Shown one piece after another: positions 50,059 through 58,182 of a DNA stretch of 64,000 nucleotides. Within the stretch, counting starts at the first letter, position 1; the number at the start of each line of letters is the position of its first letter. The notes below the pieces were generated by a model. It had not been told where the DNA came from. It searched no databases and was given only the letters and a program-made list of their open reading frames with translations. This DNA is from Porphyromonas uenonis DSM 23387 = JCM 13868 (lineage in GTDB: Bacteria; Bacteroidota; Bacteroidia; Bacteroidales; Porphyromonadaceae), in assembly GCF_000482365.1 (NCBI RefSeq), contig NZ_KI535307.1, positions 1 through 64,000 of the forward strand, written 5' to 3'. A program made the translations under genes and the position numbers.

Positions 50059-51867
50059 ATGAAACGACTATACATACTTCTCCCAGTACTGCTCAGCAGC
50101 CTGCTCCCAGCTTTAGCTCAACAGCCCACCCCTCCCGCCAAGCGTGACACAATCAGCCGTGAGGTCACCGTGGTGAGCGAAAAGGTGAGACAGATAGATG
50201 ACACCAATCCTATCTTTACGCTGATACCTCTGACTAAGCCTCAGATAGAGCGCTACAACCCAGCCACGCCTCGCTCCACGAGAGACTTCACGCCGACCCT
50301 CTCACCAGCGCCGACGCCTCAGCTGTCTAGCTTTGCCAGTGAGGTGCCTCAGCCTTACAATGGGATCATGGCCCGTCTCTTCGGAGGCTTTGCACCGGCT
50401 TTCGGTGGGGATCTGGCGGGGCAGTGGCACTTTGGGAGCAAGCATAACGTCCTTTCTCTCGACCTGACGCACCGCTCGGAGCTTTTCACGCTCAGCAAGA
50501 ACGGGCCCAACCGCTCCGTGCATGGTCCTACTCGGGAGACCGATCCTGACTATCACTACCTTGAGGAAGTTCCCCGACAGACGGAGATGTACCGCCACGC
50601 TACCGAGGGAGTCCTAGGCTACAGCTATCACTGGAAGGAGAGCACCGTCAAGCTACAGGGAGGGATCCGTAGTCACATCTTTGCGCACACACCTACGCAG
50701 CAGAGGATGCAGATGGGTACGCTTCCCCTATTGGACCGCACCCGCTGGCAAGACAAGCTACGCGAGTACAGTCTGACGGGTCGCATAGAGAACCTCCAGG
50801 CGCAGAACTGGTCCTTTGACCTTGGCGCACGCTACGCCTTCCTATCCCATTCACTACCTAGCCCAACTCAGGGCGACATCCTGGCTAGCGAGCATCTACA
50901 TGTGATTGACGCTGATGGAGCTACCGCCGTGCAGCTCTCTGATGACTGGTCTCTAGGACTGAGCGCCGATATGCGTATCCGCACGAGCCAGCCGTCACAG
51001 CTCTTCCTCCTAGGGGCACACCCGCAGTTCCGCTATCGTGGGTTCGTTAACTTTGCCGACCTAGACTTCTCAGGCGGTGTCGGCGTGGACTTTGCCAACC
51101 AAGAGGTACTGGTCTACCCAGAGGTTCGGCTGTCACTCTCTGACCAGAGACGCTGGGAGTGGTACCTGCGGGCTTCGGGCGGAATACAAGATGTCAACCC
51201 CTTTGACTACCTAGCTCGCCTACCAGGTGTCATGCTCGACGCACTGCCTAGACCTGAGCGTCAGCAGCTCGCCTCTCGCACAGGCGTCAAGCTCCAGCTC
51301 GGCTCTGGTACCTACGAGCTGTACGGCGGGTACGATCACTACGGCCGCACTTACGGCTTCGACCTCCTACCCTACTACACTGGCGAGGAGCTACAGTGCT
51401 CATGGCTACAGTCGCAGCGCAATGATTACACGAAGCTCGACATCTTCTACGCAGGCGCAGACCTCTCTACGGTCATCGCAAAGGTTTGTGAGCTAAGCCT
51501 CGGAGCGCAGTTCAACCGTCTGGCTAACTTCACCGTCCGCGTTCCCAAGCCTTACTTCCAGAGCTATGCGAAGTTGGCCGTCCGTCCTACACGTCGCCTA
51601 GATCTTCGTGGGGTGGTTTACTACGACACCTGTCTTTCGCCCAAGATCCTTCACCCCGCTCAGGCTCCCAAGACTGGGCTTCTAGTGGGCGCAGCGTGGG
51701 CTTCGCTCACAAGGTTTACCGCTGAGGTGACAGCACAGTATCGCTTGACGGATATGTGGACGCTTTTTGCCACTTTCGACAGTCAGTACTATGGACTAGG
51801 TGCTTACAATATGAAGCAGCCCTACAGCGGGCGCATCGGGGTACAGTTTAACTGGTCCGCATTATAA
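50059..51867 (+). CDS. predicted outer-membrane beta-barrel protein
   Basis: The start at 50059 gives a clear signal peptide (MKRLYILLPVLLSSLLPALA) and avoids overlap with the TPR gene. The 602-residue protein has a Pro/Thr-rich N-terminus. Many amphipathic strands follow (for example YSLTGRIENLQAQNWSFDLG and YSGRIGVQFNWSAL at the end). No plug domain or TonB box is evident, so it is not a normal TonB-dependent receptor. It may be the membrane partner of the upstream TPR protein. Confidence 0.78.
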   Translation: MKRLYILLPVLLSSLLPALAQQPTPPAKRDTISREVTVVSEKVRQIDDTNPIFTLIPLTKPQIERYNPATPRSTRDFTPTLSPAPTPQLSSFASEVPQPYNGIMARLFGGFAPAFGGDLAGQWHFGSKHNVLSLDLTHRSELFTLSKNGPNRSVHGPTRETDPDYHYLEEVPRQTEMYRHATEGVLGYSYHWKESTVKLQGGIRSHIFAHTPTQQRMQMGTLPLLDRTRWQDKLREYSLTGRIENLQAQNWSFDLGARYAFLSHSLPSPTQGDILASEHLHVIDADGATAVQLSDDWSLGLSADMRIRTSQPSQLFLLGAHPQFRYRGFVNFADLDFSGGVGVDFANQEVLVYPEVRLSLSDQRRWEWYLRASGGIQDVNPFDYLARLPGVMLDALPRPERQQLASRTGVKLQLGSGTYELYGGYDHYGRTYGFDLLPYYTGEELQCSWLQSQRNDYTKLDIFYAGADLSTVIAKVCELSLGAQFNRLANFTVRVPKPYFQSYAKLAVRPTRRLDLRGVVYYDTCLSPKILHPAQAPKTGLLVGAAWASLTRFTAEVTAQYRLTDMWTLFATFDSQYYGLGAYNMKQPYSGRIGVQFNWSAL

Positions 51868-51878
51868 TAAGGAGTCCT

Positions 51879-53141
51879 ATGACAGATCAAGCAAAGAGTG
51901 GTGGCTATAAGTTCCTCGCCATCAAAGACCGTGACTGTCTGCTCGGGAGCAATGGGCAGATAGCGCTAGAGGATCGCGAAGCTCTCCTAGAGGTACAGGA
52001 GGAGTACGCTCTACGTGTGGCGATCGCCAGCGAAGCGCCTATGACTAGTCTCCTGAAGCTCTCCGAGCAGCTACAACTACCGCGCAATAGTGGCTACATC
52101 ATCTCCCACCTAGGTGCACGCGTTCACAACTGTCGCACGGGTCGTGAGCTGGCTTCTCGCCCACTCCGCCCCGCCGAGCTCTCCCATCTCTACGAGCTGG
52201 TGGATAGCGACTACACGCTAGTATTCATCGGAGAGAAAGCACTCTACGCCACCAAGACTCATCAGCCACGTGTCCTACAGCTCGCCAAGCTCTGGGGCAT
52301 GCCAATCCTAGACTTGACCAAGGCAGATGAGCCCTTCCAGGCTCCCTCCGAGCCAATCTTTAGAGCGCTTATCTTAGCCCGACAGGATCGACTGGAGAAG
52401 CTGAGCGAACGGTTCAAAGCTGAGCAAGCCTTGACCGCCACCCTCTACGATGAGCCGATGAATGAGCTCTCGATCGTAGCTTCTGGCGTCAGCCTGCGAG
52501 GAGCACTCGACTTTATTCTCGACCGACTAGACCTTAATCAGCAAAACATCATCGCCGTCGGCACCACCCTAGAGGATGTCACCATGGTGCAGCGCGCTGG
52601 ACTAGGCGTAGCTATGGCAAACGCTCCCGAGCCGCTCAAGAGCTGCGCCGACTACATCACCACCTCTTGCGACGCAGCGGGCTTAGCCCACATGATTACT
52701 AAGCAAATCAAGCTACGCTACGACGGAGTTCCCTTTGACCCAGAAGATGCCAACGCTATCATGCCCAACACGCTCATGGGAGCGCTCGGCATACGTTGCA
52801 CAGAGATCGCGCAGGGCTATGTCACTGGCACGATGCCCGTGGACAGTCGCACGAGACAGCCGATGGGCATCCTGCACGGAGGCGCCTCGCTAGCCTTTGC
52901 CGAGACCCTCGCAGGGCTAGGTTCAGTAGCTATAGCCAACGAAGGCGAGATACAAGTCGGCATGCAGGTGAGTGGCTACCACGTCTCCTCGACAGTCGTC
53001 GGAGACACTGTGCGAGGTGTCGCCACGATACTTCACAAGGGGCGCAGCACCCACGTCTGGAACGTGGATATCTACTCCACACAGAGCGGTAAGCTCATCT
53101 CCACCTGCCGTGTCATCAATAGTATCCTCAAGCAGCGCTAA
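51879..53141 (+). CDS. degenerate HAD domain fused to hotdog thioesterase
   Basis: In this 420-residue protein, residues about 10-285 follow a Cof-type HAD fold (FLAIKDRDCLLGSNGQI, then VGTTLEDVTMVQRAGLGVAM). The DxD nucleophile motif reads KDRD and the GDxxND motif reads GTTLED, so phosphatase activity is doubtful. Residues about 295-420 are a PaaI/4HBT hotdog domain with the motif GILHGGASLAFAETLAGLGS (about 330-349). This domain could hydrolyse an acyl-CoA such as DHNA-CoA, which would fit menA elsewhere in the window. That link is inferred. Confidence 0.82.
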   Translation: MTDQAKSGGYKFLAIKDRDCLLGSNGQIALEDREALLEVQEEYALRVAIASEAPMTSLLKLSEQLQLPRNSGYIISHLGARVHNCRTGRELASRPLRPAELSHLYELVDSDYTLVFIGEKALYATKTHQPRVLQLAKLWGMPILDLTKADEPFQAPSEPIFRALILARQDRLEKLSERFKAEQALTATLYDEPMNELSIVASGVSLRGALDFILDRLDLNQQNIIAVGTTLEDVTMVQRAGLGVAMANAPEPLKSCADYITTSCDAAGLAHMITKQIKLRYDGVPFDPEDANAIMPNTLMGALGIRCTEIAQGYVTGTMPVDSRTRQPMGILHGGASLAFAETLAGLGSVAIANEGEIQVGMQVSGYHVSSTVVGDTVRGVATILHKGRSTHVWNVDIYSTQSGKLISTCRVINSILKQR

Positions 53142-53156
53142 ACCTTTGCACACGCT

Positions 53157-54389
53157 ATGAGTCAACTCCTAGAGCGATTCCTCCGCTACGTAAAGGTGCA
53201 CACCACCTCCGATCCGAATAGTCCGACGAAGCCCTCGACCTCCTGTCAGTGGGACTTGCTCCGTCTGCTTCACTCGGAGCTAGAGGCGCTACAGATACCA
53301 GCCACCTGCTATGATGCGGGCTATGTGATAGCGCAAATCCCAGCCACGGCCGGTTACGAAGAGGTTCCCCGCATCGCGCTCCTCGCTCATGTAGACACCT
53401 CTCCCGAAGCTCCTGGCGAAAAGGTCTCTCCCTGTCTCCACCCTAACTACGACGGCAAGCCGATCCAGCTAAAGGGGAGCATACTCAGTCCCAGTGACTA
53501 CCCCGATCTACTACGCTATGTGGGGCATACGCTCATCACGAGCGACGGGACGACACTCCTCGGAGCTGACGACAAGGCGGGTGTCGCCATCTTGATGACC
53601 CTTGCTGCGGAGCTACAGAGCAAGCCCGAGTTAGCGCACGGACCTATCGCACTTGCCTTCACTACAGACGAAGAGGTGGGGCGAGGTCTGGAGTCCTTTG
53701 ACGAGAGCCAGCTTCAGGCGACCTACGCTTACACCATCGACGGAGGACTCGAAGGCGAGTTTGAGTACGAGTGCTTTCACGCAGCCTCTGCACGCATCAC
53801 AGCCACGGGGCTCAACGTTCACCCAGGCAGTGCCTACCACACGATGCGCCACGCACTCCAGTCGCTCATCAAGCTCGACTACAGACTAGGTTACACGCAC
53901 GAGCGACCCGAGGTAACCCAGGGGCGGGAAGGCTTCCTGCATCTATGCCACATGGAGGGAGATGTCTCGTCTGCGACCGCTAAGTACATCATACGCGACC
54001 ACGACCGTCAGCTCCTAGAGGAGCGCATAGAACGCATCCGAGAGGTGGCTCAGCAGATCAACGAAGAGCCTCACGCCGCTCAGCTGGCAGTCGAAGTCTC
54101 CTACCAGTACCGTAATATGTACGACTACATCGCTCCACACCCAGAGGTCATCGAGCATGCGGTGGCAGCCTACGAGGCTGTCGGTGTCAAGCCTATCATC
54201 CAGCCGATACGTGGCGGTACCGACGGGGCGGTCCTCTCGGAGCGAGGCATCCCCTGCCCCAACATCTTCACCAGTGGGGGCAACTTCCACTCCATCCACG
54301 AGTACTGCTCGCTCGATGCTATGGAGCGCTGCCTCGCCATCGTAACGCAGCTAGTCCATCGCTATGCCACATCAAGAGCTTTAGACTAA
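53157..54389 (+). CDS. pepT: peptidase T (tripeptide aminopeptidase)
   Basis: This 410-residue M20B zinc peptidase trims N-terminal residues from tripeptides in the cytosol. Metal ligands are visible in LLAHVDTSPE (His about 78), GADDKAGVAIL (Asp about 142) and TDEEVGRG (Glu about 176). SIHEYCSLDAM supplies the last His. NVHPGSAYHTM belongs to the lid domain. Full length. It starts 15 bp after the HAD-hotdog gene. Confidence 0.95.
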   Translation: MSQLLERFLRYVKVHTTSDPNSPTKPSTSCQWDLLRLLHSELEALQIPATCYDAGYVIAQIPATAGYEEVPRIALLAHVDTSPEAPGEKVSPCLHPNYDGKPIQLKGSILSPSDYPDLLRYVGHTLITSDGTTLLGADDKAGVAILMTLAAELQSKPELAHGPIALAFTTDEEVGRGLESFDESQLQATYAYTIDGGLEGEFEYECFHAASARITATGLNVHPGSAYHTMRHALQSLIKLDYRLGYTHERPEVTQGREGFLHLCHMEGDVSSATAKYIIRDHDRQLLEERIERIREVAQQINEEPHAAQLAVEVSYQYRNMYDYIAPHPEVIEHAVAAYEAVGVKPIIQPIRGGTDGAVLSERGIPCPNIFTSGGNFHSIHEYCSLDAMERCLAIVTQLVHRYATSRALD

Positions 54390-54406
54390 AAGCCAACACA
54401 TTAAAT

Positions 54407-54458
54407 ATGTAGCCCGCTAGTAGGAAATCTCTCCTACCAGCGGGCTACATCTCTTTTT
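54407..54458 (+). terminator. terminator after pepT
   Basis: ATGTAGCCCGCT (54407-54418) pairs with AGCGGGCTACAT (54439-54450). Inside, GTAGGA/TCCTAC extends the stem after one mismatch. CTCTTTTTAT follows. Confidence 0.85.
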
Positions 54459-54526
54459 ATCGTCCCCTTACTACAAAGGGTGCTGCTAAAGCTCCTTCGT
54501 ATCGCACTATCCTTGTGATACTTACG

Positions 54527-54645
54527 AGTTCCAAAAACGGTTCCCCTCTTGGAACTTTTTAGTTCCAAGGCAGGAACTTTTTAGTTCCAACGGAGGAACT
54601 TTTTAGTTCCAACGGAGGAACTTTTCAGTTCCAACGGAGGAACTG
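54527..54645. repeat. tandem palindrome array, 22-bp period (GTTCC type)
   Basis: AGTTCC starts at 54561, 54583, 54605 and 54627, exactly 22 bp apart, with one outlying unit at 54527. The dyad is AGTTCC-AACGGA-GGAACT followed by TTTT. It ends 34 bp before the promoter box at 54679 and is the inverted relative of 355-438. The rest of the gap 54390-54805 shows no gene. Confidence 0.87.
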
Positions 54646-54678
54646 TCTAGCGAAGAGGCGTAGTTCTCTTTGTTTTCG

Positions 54679-54686
54679 TATCTTTG
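54679..54686 (+). promoter_or_regulatory. -7 box for the 547-aa lipoprotein gene
   Basis: TATCTTTG matches TAnnTTTG, 119 bp upstream of the ATG at 54806. The leader would be about 110 nt. Confidence 0.5.
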
Positions 54687-54805
54687 TCCGCAGGGGAGGT
54701 CTATTTCTTCAGATGAATGACGACAATCATCTGCTGTGGTTGCCTCCCTTCGCTATTTAATTTCTAAGACATCGCAGATATATACACTAACAAGGTTAGA
54801 AAACT

Positions 54806-56449
54806 ATGAATAAGCAAATTTACCTGGTCCTCGCATTGATCTTATCAACATGCTTTGGGCTAGTCGGCTGTTACCCAGAGTGCCCTGATGATGGAGGCGA
54901 CCCCAACAAGGAGGACACCATCCCGATGGGCAAGTACACGCCCATCTATGAGCTAGATGCTGATGGCAACTTGAAGCACCTGCCGATACCCTTTGTAGAC
55001 TTTACAGCGGGTGAACTACCCCTCAAAAAGTGGGAGGCAGCGCACGGAGCCATGCTAGCGAAAGAGGTGGTCGCTGACTTTAAGGGTCAGAAGATCAAGA
55101 ACTACGTCTTCAACACGCAGGACAAGAGTGGCAAGCAGCCTCTACGCATCTACCTCGTCGGCAACGCAGGCCAGGGTAAACTACAGATATCAACCCTCCT
55201 CATCGATAAGAAGCTTGTCTACAATGAGCAGGGCGAAATCAGAAAAGAGTTTGACATGATGACCATCAATGATGGCTTCACAGCGATGGACGACATCTCC
55301 AGCAAAACGCCTATGTACAGCAAGGGGAACCTTGTCGTAGGGGTCTCTCAGAGCAAAGATCAGGCTGGATATGCTCAGCTCTCCTTCCTCCCGTTGCCAG
55401 GGTCAGTTGCCAAGGTAGACCTAGACAAGACACTCAAGGACTTCCCCTTCACTAGCAAGAAGGCTGAGGAGACCTCTCTAGATGAGATTCGCAAATATGA
55501 GACGGCTCTAGGGCTGAGACAGGAGAAGCCGCTGAATGATCCTAAGCGTGCAAACTTTGTAGCTAAGGACAAGAACAAGGGCAACTTCGACCTAGTCAGC
55601 TATTACCCGAAGGGCTACACATCCAATGGTGAAACCTACAAGCCTGGTATCTTAGCACTCAGCTATGCGCTCACCATCAAGATGGTCGAGAGCAATCCCG
55701 ATGTAGCCGAGTGGTTTGTAAACAACGGCTTTAGCAAACCCCAAAAGACGGCTGTCGGCAACAACGCCTACAGCAGCGAAAACGAATACTACACACTCCT
55801 CATCATGGAGGCTCAAGGTGGCGTCGCCTTTAGCTTCTCAGCCAAGAAGGAGGCTCCCACACCTGATCCCGCAGAGGACACCAGCATCTTCCCCTCCTAC
55901 AACTTTGGTGAGAAGTTTAACCCCGCCGACGAGCCCACCCCAGGGACACCCGCGGGCTCTATCTACACCAGTGAGATGGCTAAGGGAGAGGATGTCACCT
56001 ACTATGCTCCTGTAAAAGGCGATGATGGCAAGATAGACTATGCCTCTACCCGCCTGCAGGTCTCTATTAAGGACCTCTCTAAGTTTAAAGCAGCTGCCAT
56101 CAATGGCTATCACTACTGCGCCGCCGAGAATGCAACCAAGGACAATATGCATGTCTATAATAAGGGTGCTCTAACGATCAACTCTACCAAGCAATTCAAG
56201 ACGGGTATTGACAAGGAGCTCAAAGCTGCCCTCGAGAAGGCTGGCTACCAGTACACTGGTCTAGGCAAGGATCAGCTCGGCAACGAGTATTGGTACTACT
56301 ACAATGCAGAGCACGGCATCTCTCTCCATGTAGTAAAGCTAACGGGAATAGGCTCCAAACTAATTGTCTCAGACTTCTGGCCTGGCGATGACTACAAGCC
56401 TCAAGCGGGCAAGCAGATCCGCCTGAACACGCACTACATGCACCGCTAA
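54806..56449 (+). CDS. predicted surface lipoprotein of unknown function
   Basis: This 547-residue protein has a lipoprotein leader with lipobox GLVGC (Cys about 22), followed by an acidic stretch (PECPDDGGDPNKED). The mature part is a repetitive-looking mix of beta strands, Lys-rich helices and a Pro/Thr-rich linker (about 350-390). No family is recognised. The acidic segment right after the lipid-anchored Cys resembles the lipoprotein export signal that directs proteins to the cell surface in Bacteroidota. It is a single gene with its own promoter and terminator. Confidence 0.75.
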   Translation: MNKQIYLVLALILSTCFGLVGCYPECPDDGGDPNKEDTIPMGKYTPIYELDADGNLKHLPIPFVDFTAGELPLKKWEAAHGAMLAKEVVADFKGQKIKNYVFNTQDKSGKQPLRIYLVGNAGQGKLQISTLLIDKKLVYNEQGEIRKEFDMMTINDGFTAMDDISSKTPMYSKGNLVVGVSQSKDQAGYAQLSFLPLPGSVAKVDLDKTLKDFPFTSKKAEETSLDEIRKYETALGLRQEKPLNDPKRANFVAKDKNKGNFDLVSYYPKGYTSNGETYKPGILALSYALTIKMVESNPDVAEWFVNNGFSKPQKTAVGNNAYSSENEYYTLLIMEAQGGVAFSFSAKKEAPTPDPAEDTSIFPSYNFGEKFNPADEPTPGTPAGSIYTSEMAKGEDVTYYAPVKGDDGKIDYASTRLQVSIKDLSKFKAAAINGYHYCAAENATKDNMHVYNKGALTINSTKQFKTGIDKELKAALEKAGYQYTGLGKDQLGNEYWYYYNAEHGISLHVVKLTGIGSKLIVSDFWPGDDYKPQAGKQIRLNTHYMHR

Positions 56450-56458
56450 GCAAGGAGC

Positions 56459-56478
56459 CTGTCGCCCCTGTGCGACAG
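56459..56478. repeat. small GC-rich hairpin
   Basis: CTGTCGC-CCCTGT-GCGACAG is the counterpart of 8777-8796, again just after a stop codon. Confidence 0.55.
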
Positions 56479-56498
56479 TCCCAGTGCTCTAAGCAAAG

Positions 56499-56540
56499 CA
56501 AGAGCCTACTCGCTAACCAGCGGGCAGGCTCTTGTTTTAT
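56499..56540 (+). terminator. terminator after the 547-aa lipoprotein gene
   Basis: CAAGAGCCT (56499-56507) pairs with AGGCTCTTG (56526-56534), extended inside by CGCT/AGCG, and TTTTAT follows. Confidence 0.85.
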
Positions 56541-56571
56541 AGATTTAGGTTTGTGCTAAAGCTCCGTTTTG

Positions 56572-56746
56572 GAGACTATTGCATAAAGGCGAATCGCTGC
56601 GTTGCTTTCGGGATTCGGCTTCGGTCACATACGGATGTATGCTCCCTTCAGACCTCACCCTCAGCGCCTTGCGCTTCATCCTTTCTGCAAAGTCAAGACA
56701 ATCTTGCAAGCAAGATTGTGAGTCTGTTGACTATTGCAACAGTCTC
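56572..56746. mobile_element. MITE-like element, about 175 bp
   Basis: The ends are imperfect inverted repeats: GAGACTATTGCA (56572-56583) and TTGCAACAGTCTC (56734-56746). Inside are a 10-bp hairpin (ACAATCTTGC-AA-GCAAGATTGT, 56698-56719) and a small CATAC/GTATG dyad. No transposase is encoded. It separates the lipoprotein terminator from the end of the lipid-kinase gene. Target duplications are not evident. Confidence 0.55.
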
Positions 56747-56755
56747 TTTGGGGAG

Positions 56756-57652
56756 TTAGCTTTTGGGCAGCGGGACTAGGATGGGGAGTTGTTGCTTCTG
56801 GATGGTGATCTCGATGCGACGACCCAACTCGAGGAGTTCACCGTCCACCTGCGCATAGTCCGCATTCTCACGCTCGATGATGAGATGGTCGGTGCGGTAG
56901 ATGTCGATGGAGGCGCTCTCGTTGATATTCTTGGTAAAGAGGTTGATCGCCACCTGCGGAGCCTTCAATAAGGACATATTGCGGATGACCACCACGTCAA
57001 AGAGTCCGTCGTCTAGCTCCGCCTCGGGAGCTATGATGGCATTGTTGCCATACTGATCCGCATTAGCGCAGGTCACGAGAAAAGCTTTCTGCTCGATCAC
57101 CTCACCATTGAGATGGAGGCGATAGAGCGAGGACTTGTGCTTGATAAACTGATCGACCGTCGAGAGGACGTAAGAGAGCGGACCTCGAAAGCTCTTCTGA
57201 TCGTAGCTAGCGGTCACCTGCGCATCAAAGCCTACGCCAAAGGTCACGAAGAATGGGACCCCATTGGCCTCGCAGCAGTCGATTCGCTTAATATACCCCT
57301 TGCGAATCACCTCTAGAGCAGCCTCGGGGTCCATCGGTATGTCAAGGGAGCGCGCCAGTCCATTGCCCGAGCCCATCGGGATGATGCCCATCGTCATATC
57401 CGTAGGGCGTACCGCATCAGCTACCTCGTTGATTGTACCATCACCACCGACGCCTATCACCACGTCAAAGCCCTGGCCCGCCACATCGTCTATGATCTGC
57501 GCCACGTGACCCTGCTCGTTGGTATAGACGAAGTAAAGCTCACTGCCATTCTCAGAGAGGATGTTGTAAGCCAGCTCTGGGATACTCGTCTTGCGACTTG
57601 TGCCAGAGTTAGGATTGATGATGGTTAGGTACTTTCGCTTAGACCCTTTCAT
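56756..57652 (-). CDS. diacylglycerol/lipid kinase family protein (YegS/DgkB-like)
   Basis: This 298-residue protein has the DAGK catalytic motif VVIGVGGDGTINEVADAV (about 60-77) and the opening LTIINPNSGTSRK. GIIPMGSGNGLARSLDIP (about 91-108) completes the nucleotide and lipid site. The C-terminal beta-domain ends in ITIQKQQLPILVPLP. It would phosphorylate a diacylglycerol or related lipid at the inner membrane; the substrate is not fixed by the sequence. Confidence 0.9.
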   Translation of the reverse strand: MKGSKRKYLTIINPNSGTSRKTSIPELAYNILSENGSELYFVYTNEQGHVAQIIDDVAGQGFDVVIGVGGDGTINEVADAVRPTDMTMGIIPMGSGNGLARSLDIPMDPEAALEVIRKGYIKRIDCCEANGVPFFVTFGVGFDAQVTASYDQKSFRGPLSYVLSTVDQFIKHKSSLYRLHLNGEVIEQKAFLVTCANADQYGNNAIIAPEAELDDGLFDVVVIRNMSLLKAPQVAINLFTKNINESASIDIYRTDHLIIERENADYAQVDGELLELGRRIEITIQKQQLPILVPLPKS

Positions 57653-57664
57653 ACCGCAGTAGAG

Positions 57665-58156
57665 CTAGTGGTGGAAGGCGAGCATACGCTCACGAGCATA
57701 AGCCTCGTATGGGGTGCCAGGGCGACCGTAGTTGCAAAATGGCACAATGCTAATGCCCCCTCGTGGAGAGAAGTCACCTGTCACCTCAATATACTTCGGG
57801 TCCATCAGACGGATCAGATCGTCCATGATAATATTGACACAATCCTCATGAAAGGCGCCATGCGAGCGGAAGCTAAAGAGATAGAGCTTGAGACTCTTGC
57901 TCTCGACCATACGCACGTCTGGGACATACTCTATATATATGGTGGCGAAGTCAGGCTGCCCCGTAATAGGACAGAGCGCCGTGAACTCAGGGCACTCAAA
58001 GCGTACGCGGTAGTCTCGGTCTTGATGTCTATTCTCAAAAGCCTCCAGCACACTCGGATCGTAGTCCTGTGCGTAGACTGTGCGCTTATTGCCTAGGAGG
58101 GAGAGTCCCTCGACGGCTCCGTCACGAGCCGTCGAGGGTGATGTAGTTTCTTTCAT
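57665..58156 (-). CDS. queF: NADPH-dependent preQ0 reductase
   Basis: This 163-residue unimodular (type I) QueF reduces 7-cyano-7-deazaguanine to preQ1 in queuosine synthesis. The catalytic Cys 62 lies in [11 protein letters not shown] with Asp 69. The specificity motif is [20 protein letters not shown]. The first 20 residues are variable. It is followed 12 bp later by the lipid-kinase gene and preceded by the PIN-PhoH gene, all on the minus strand. Confidence 0.96.
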   Translation of the reverse strand: MKETTSPSTARDGAVEGLSLLGNKRTVYAQDYDPSVLEAFENRHQDRDYRVRFECPEFTALCPITGQPDFATIYIEYVPDVRMVESKSLKLYLFSFRSHGAFHEDCVNIIMDDLIRLMDPKYIEVTGDFSPRGGISIVPFCNYGRPGTPYEAYARERMLAFHH

Positions 58157-58182
58157 ATTCCAGATTTGGGGTGTCTATAGTA

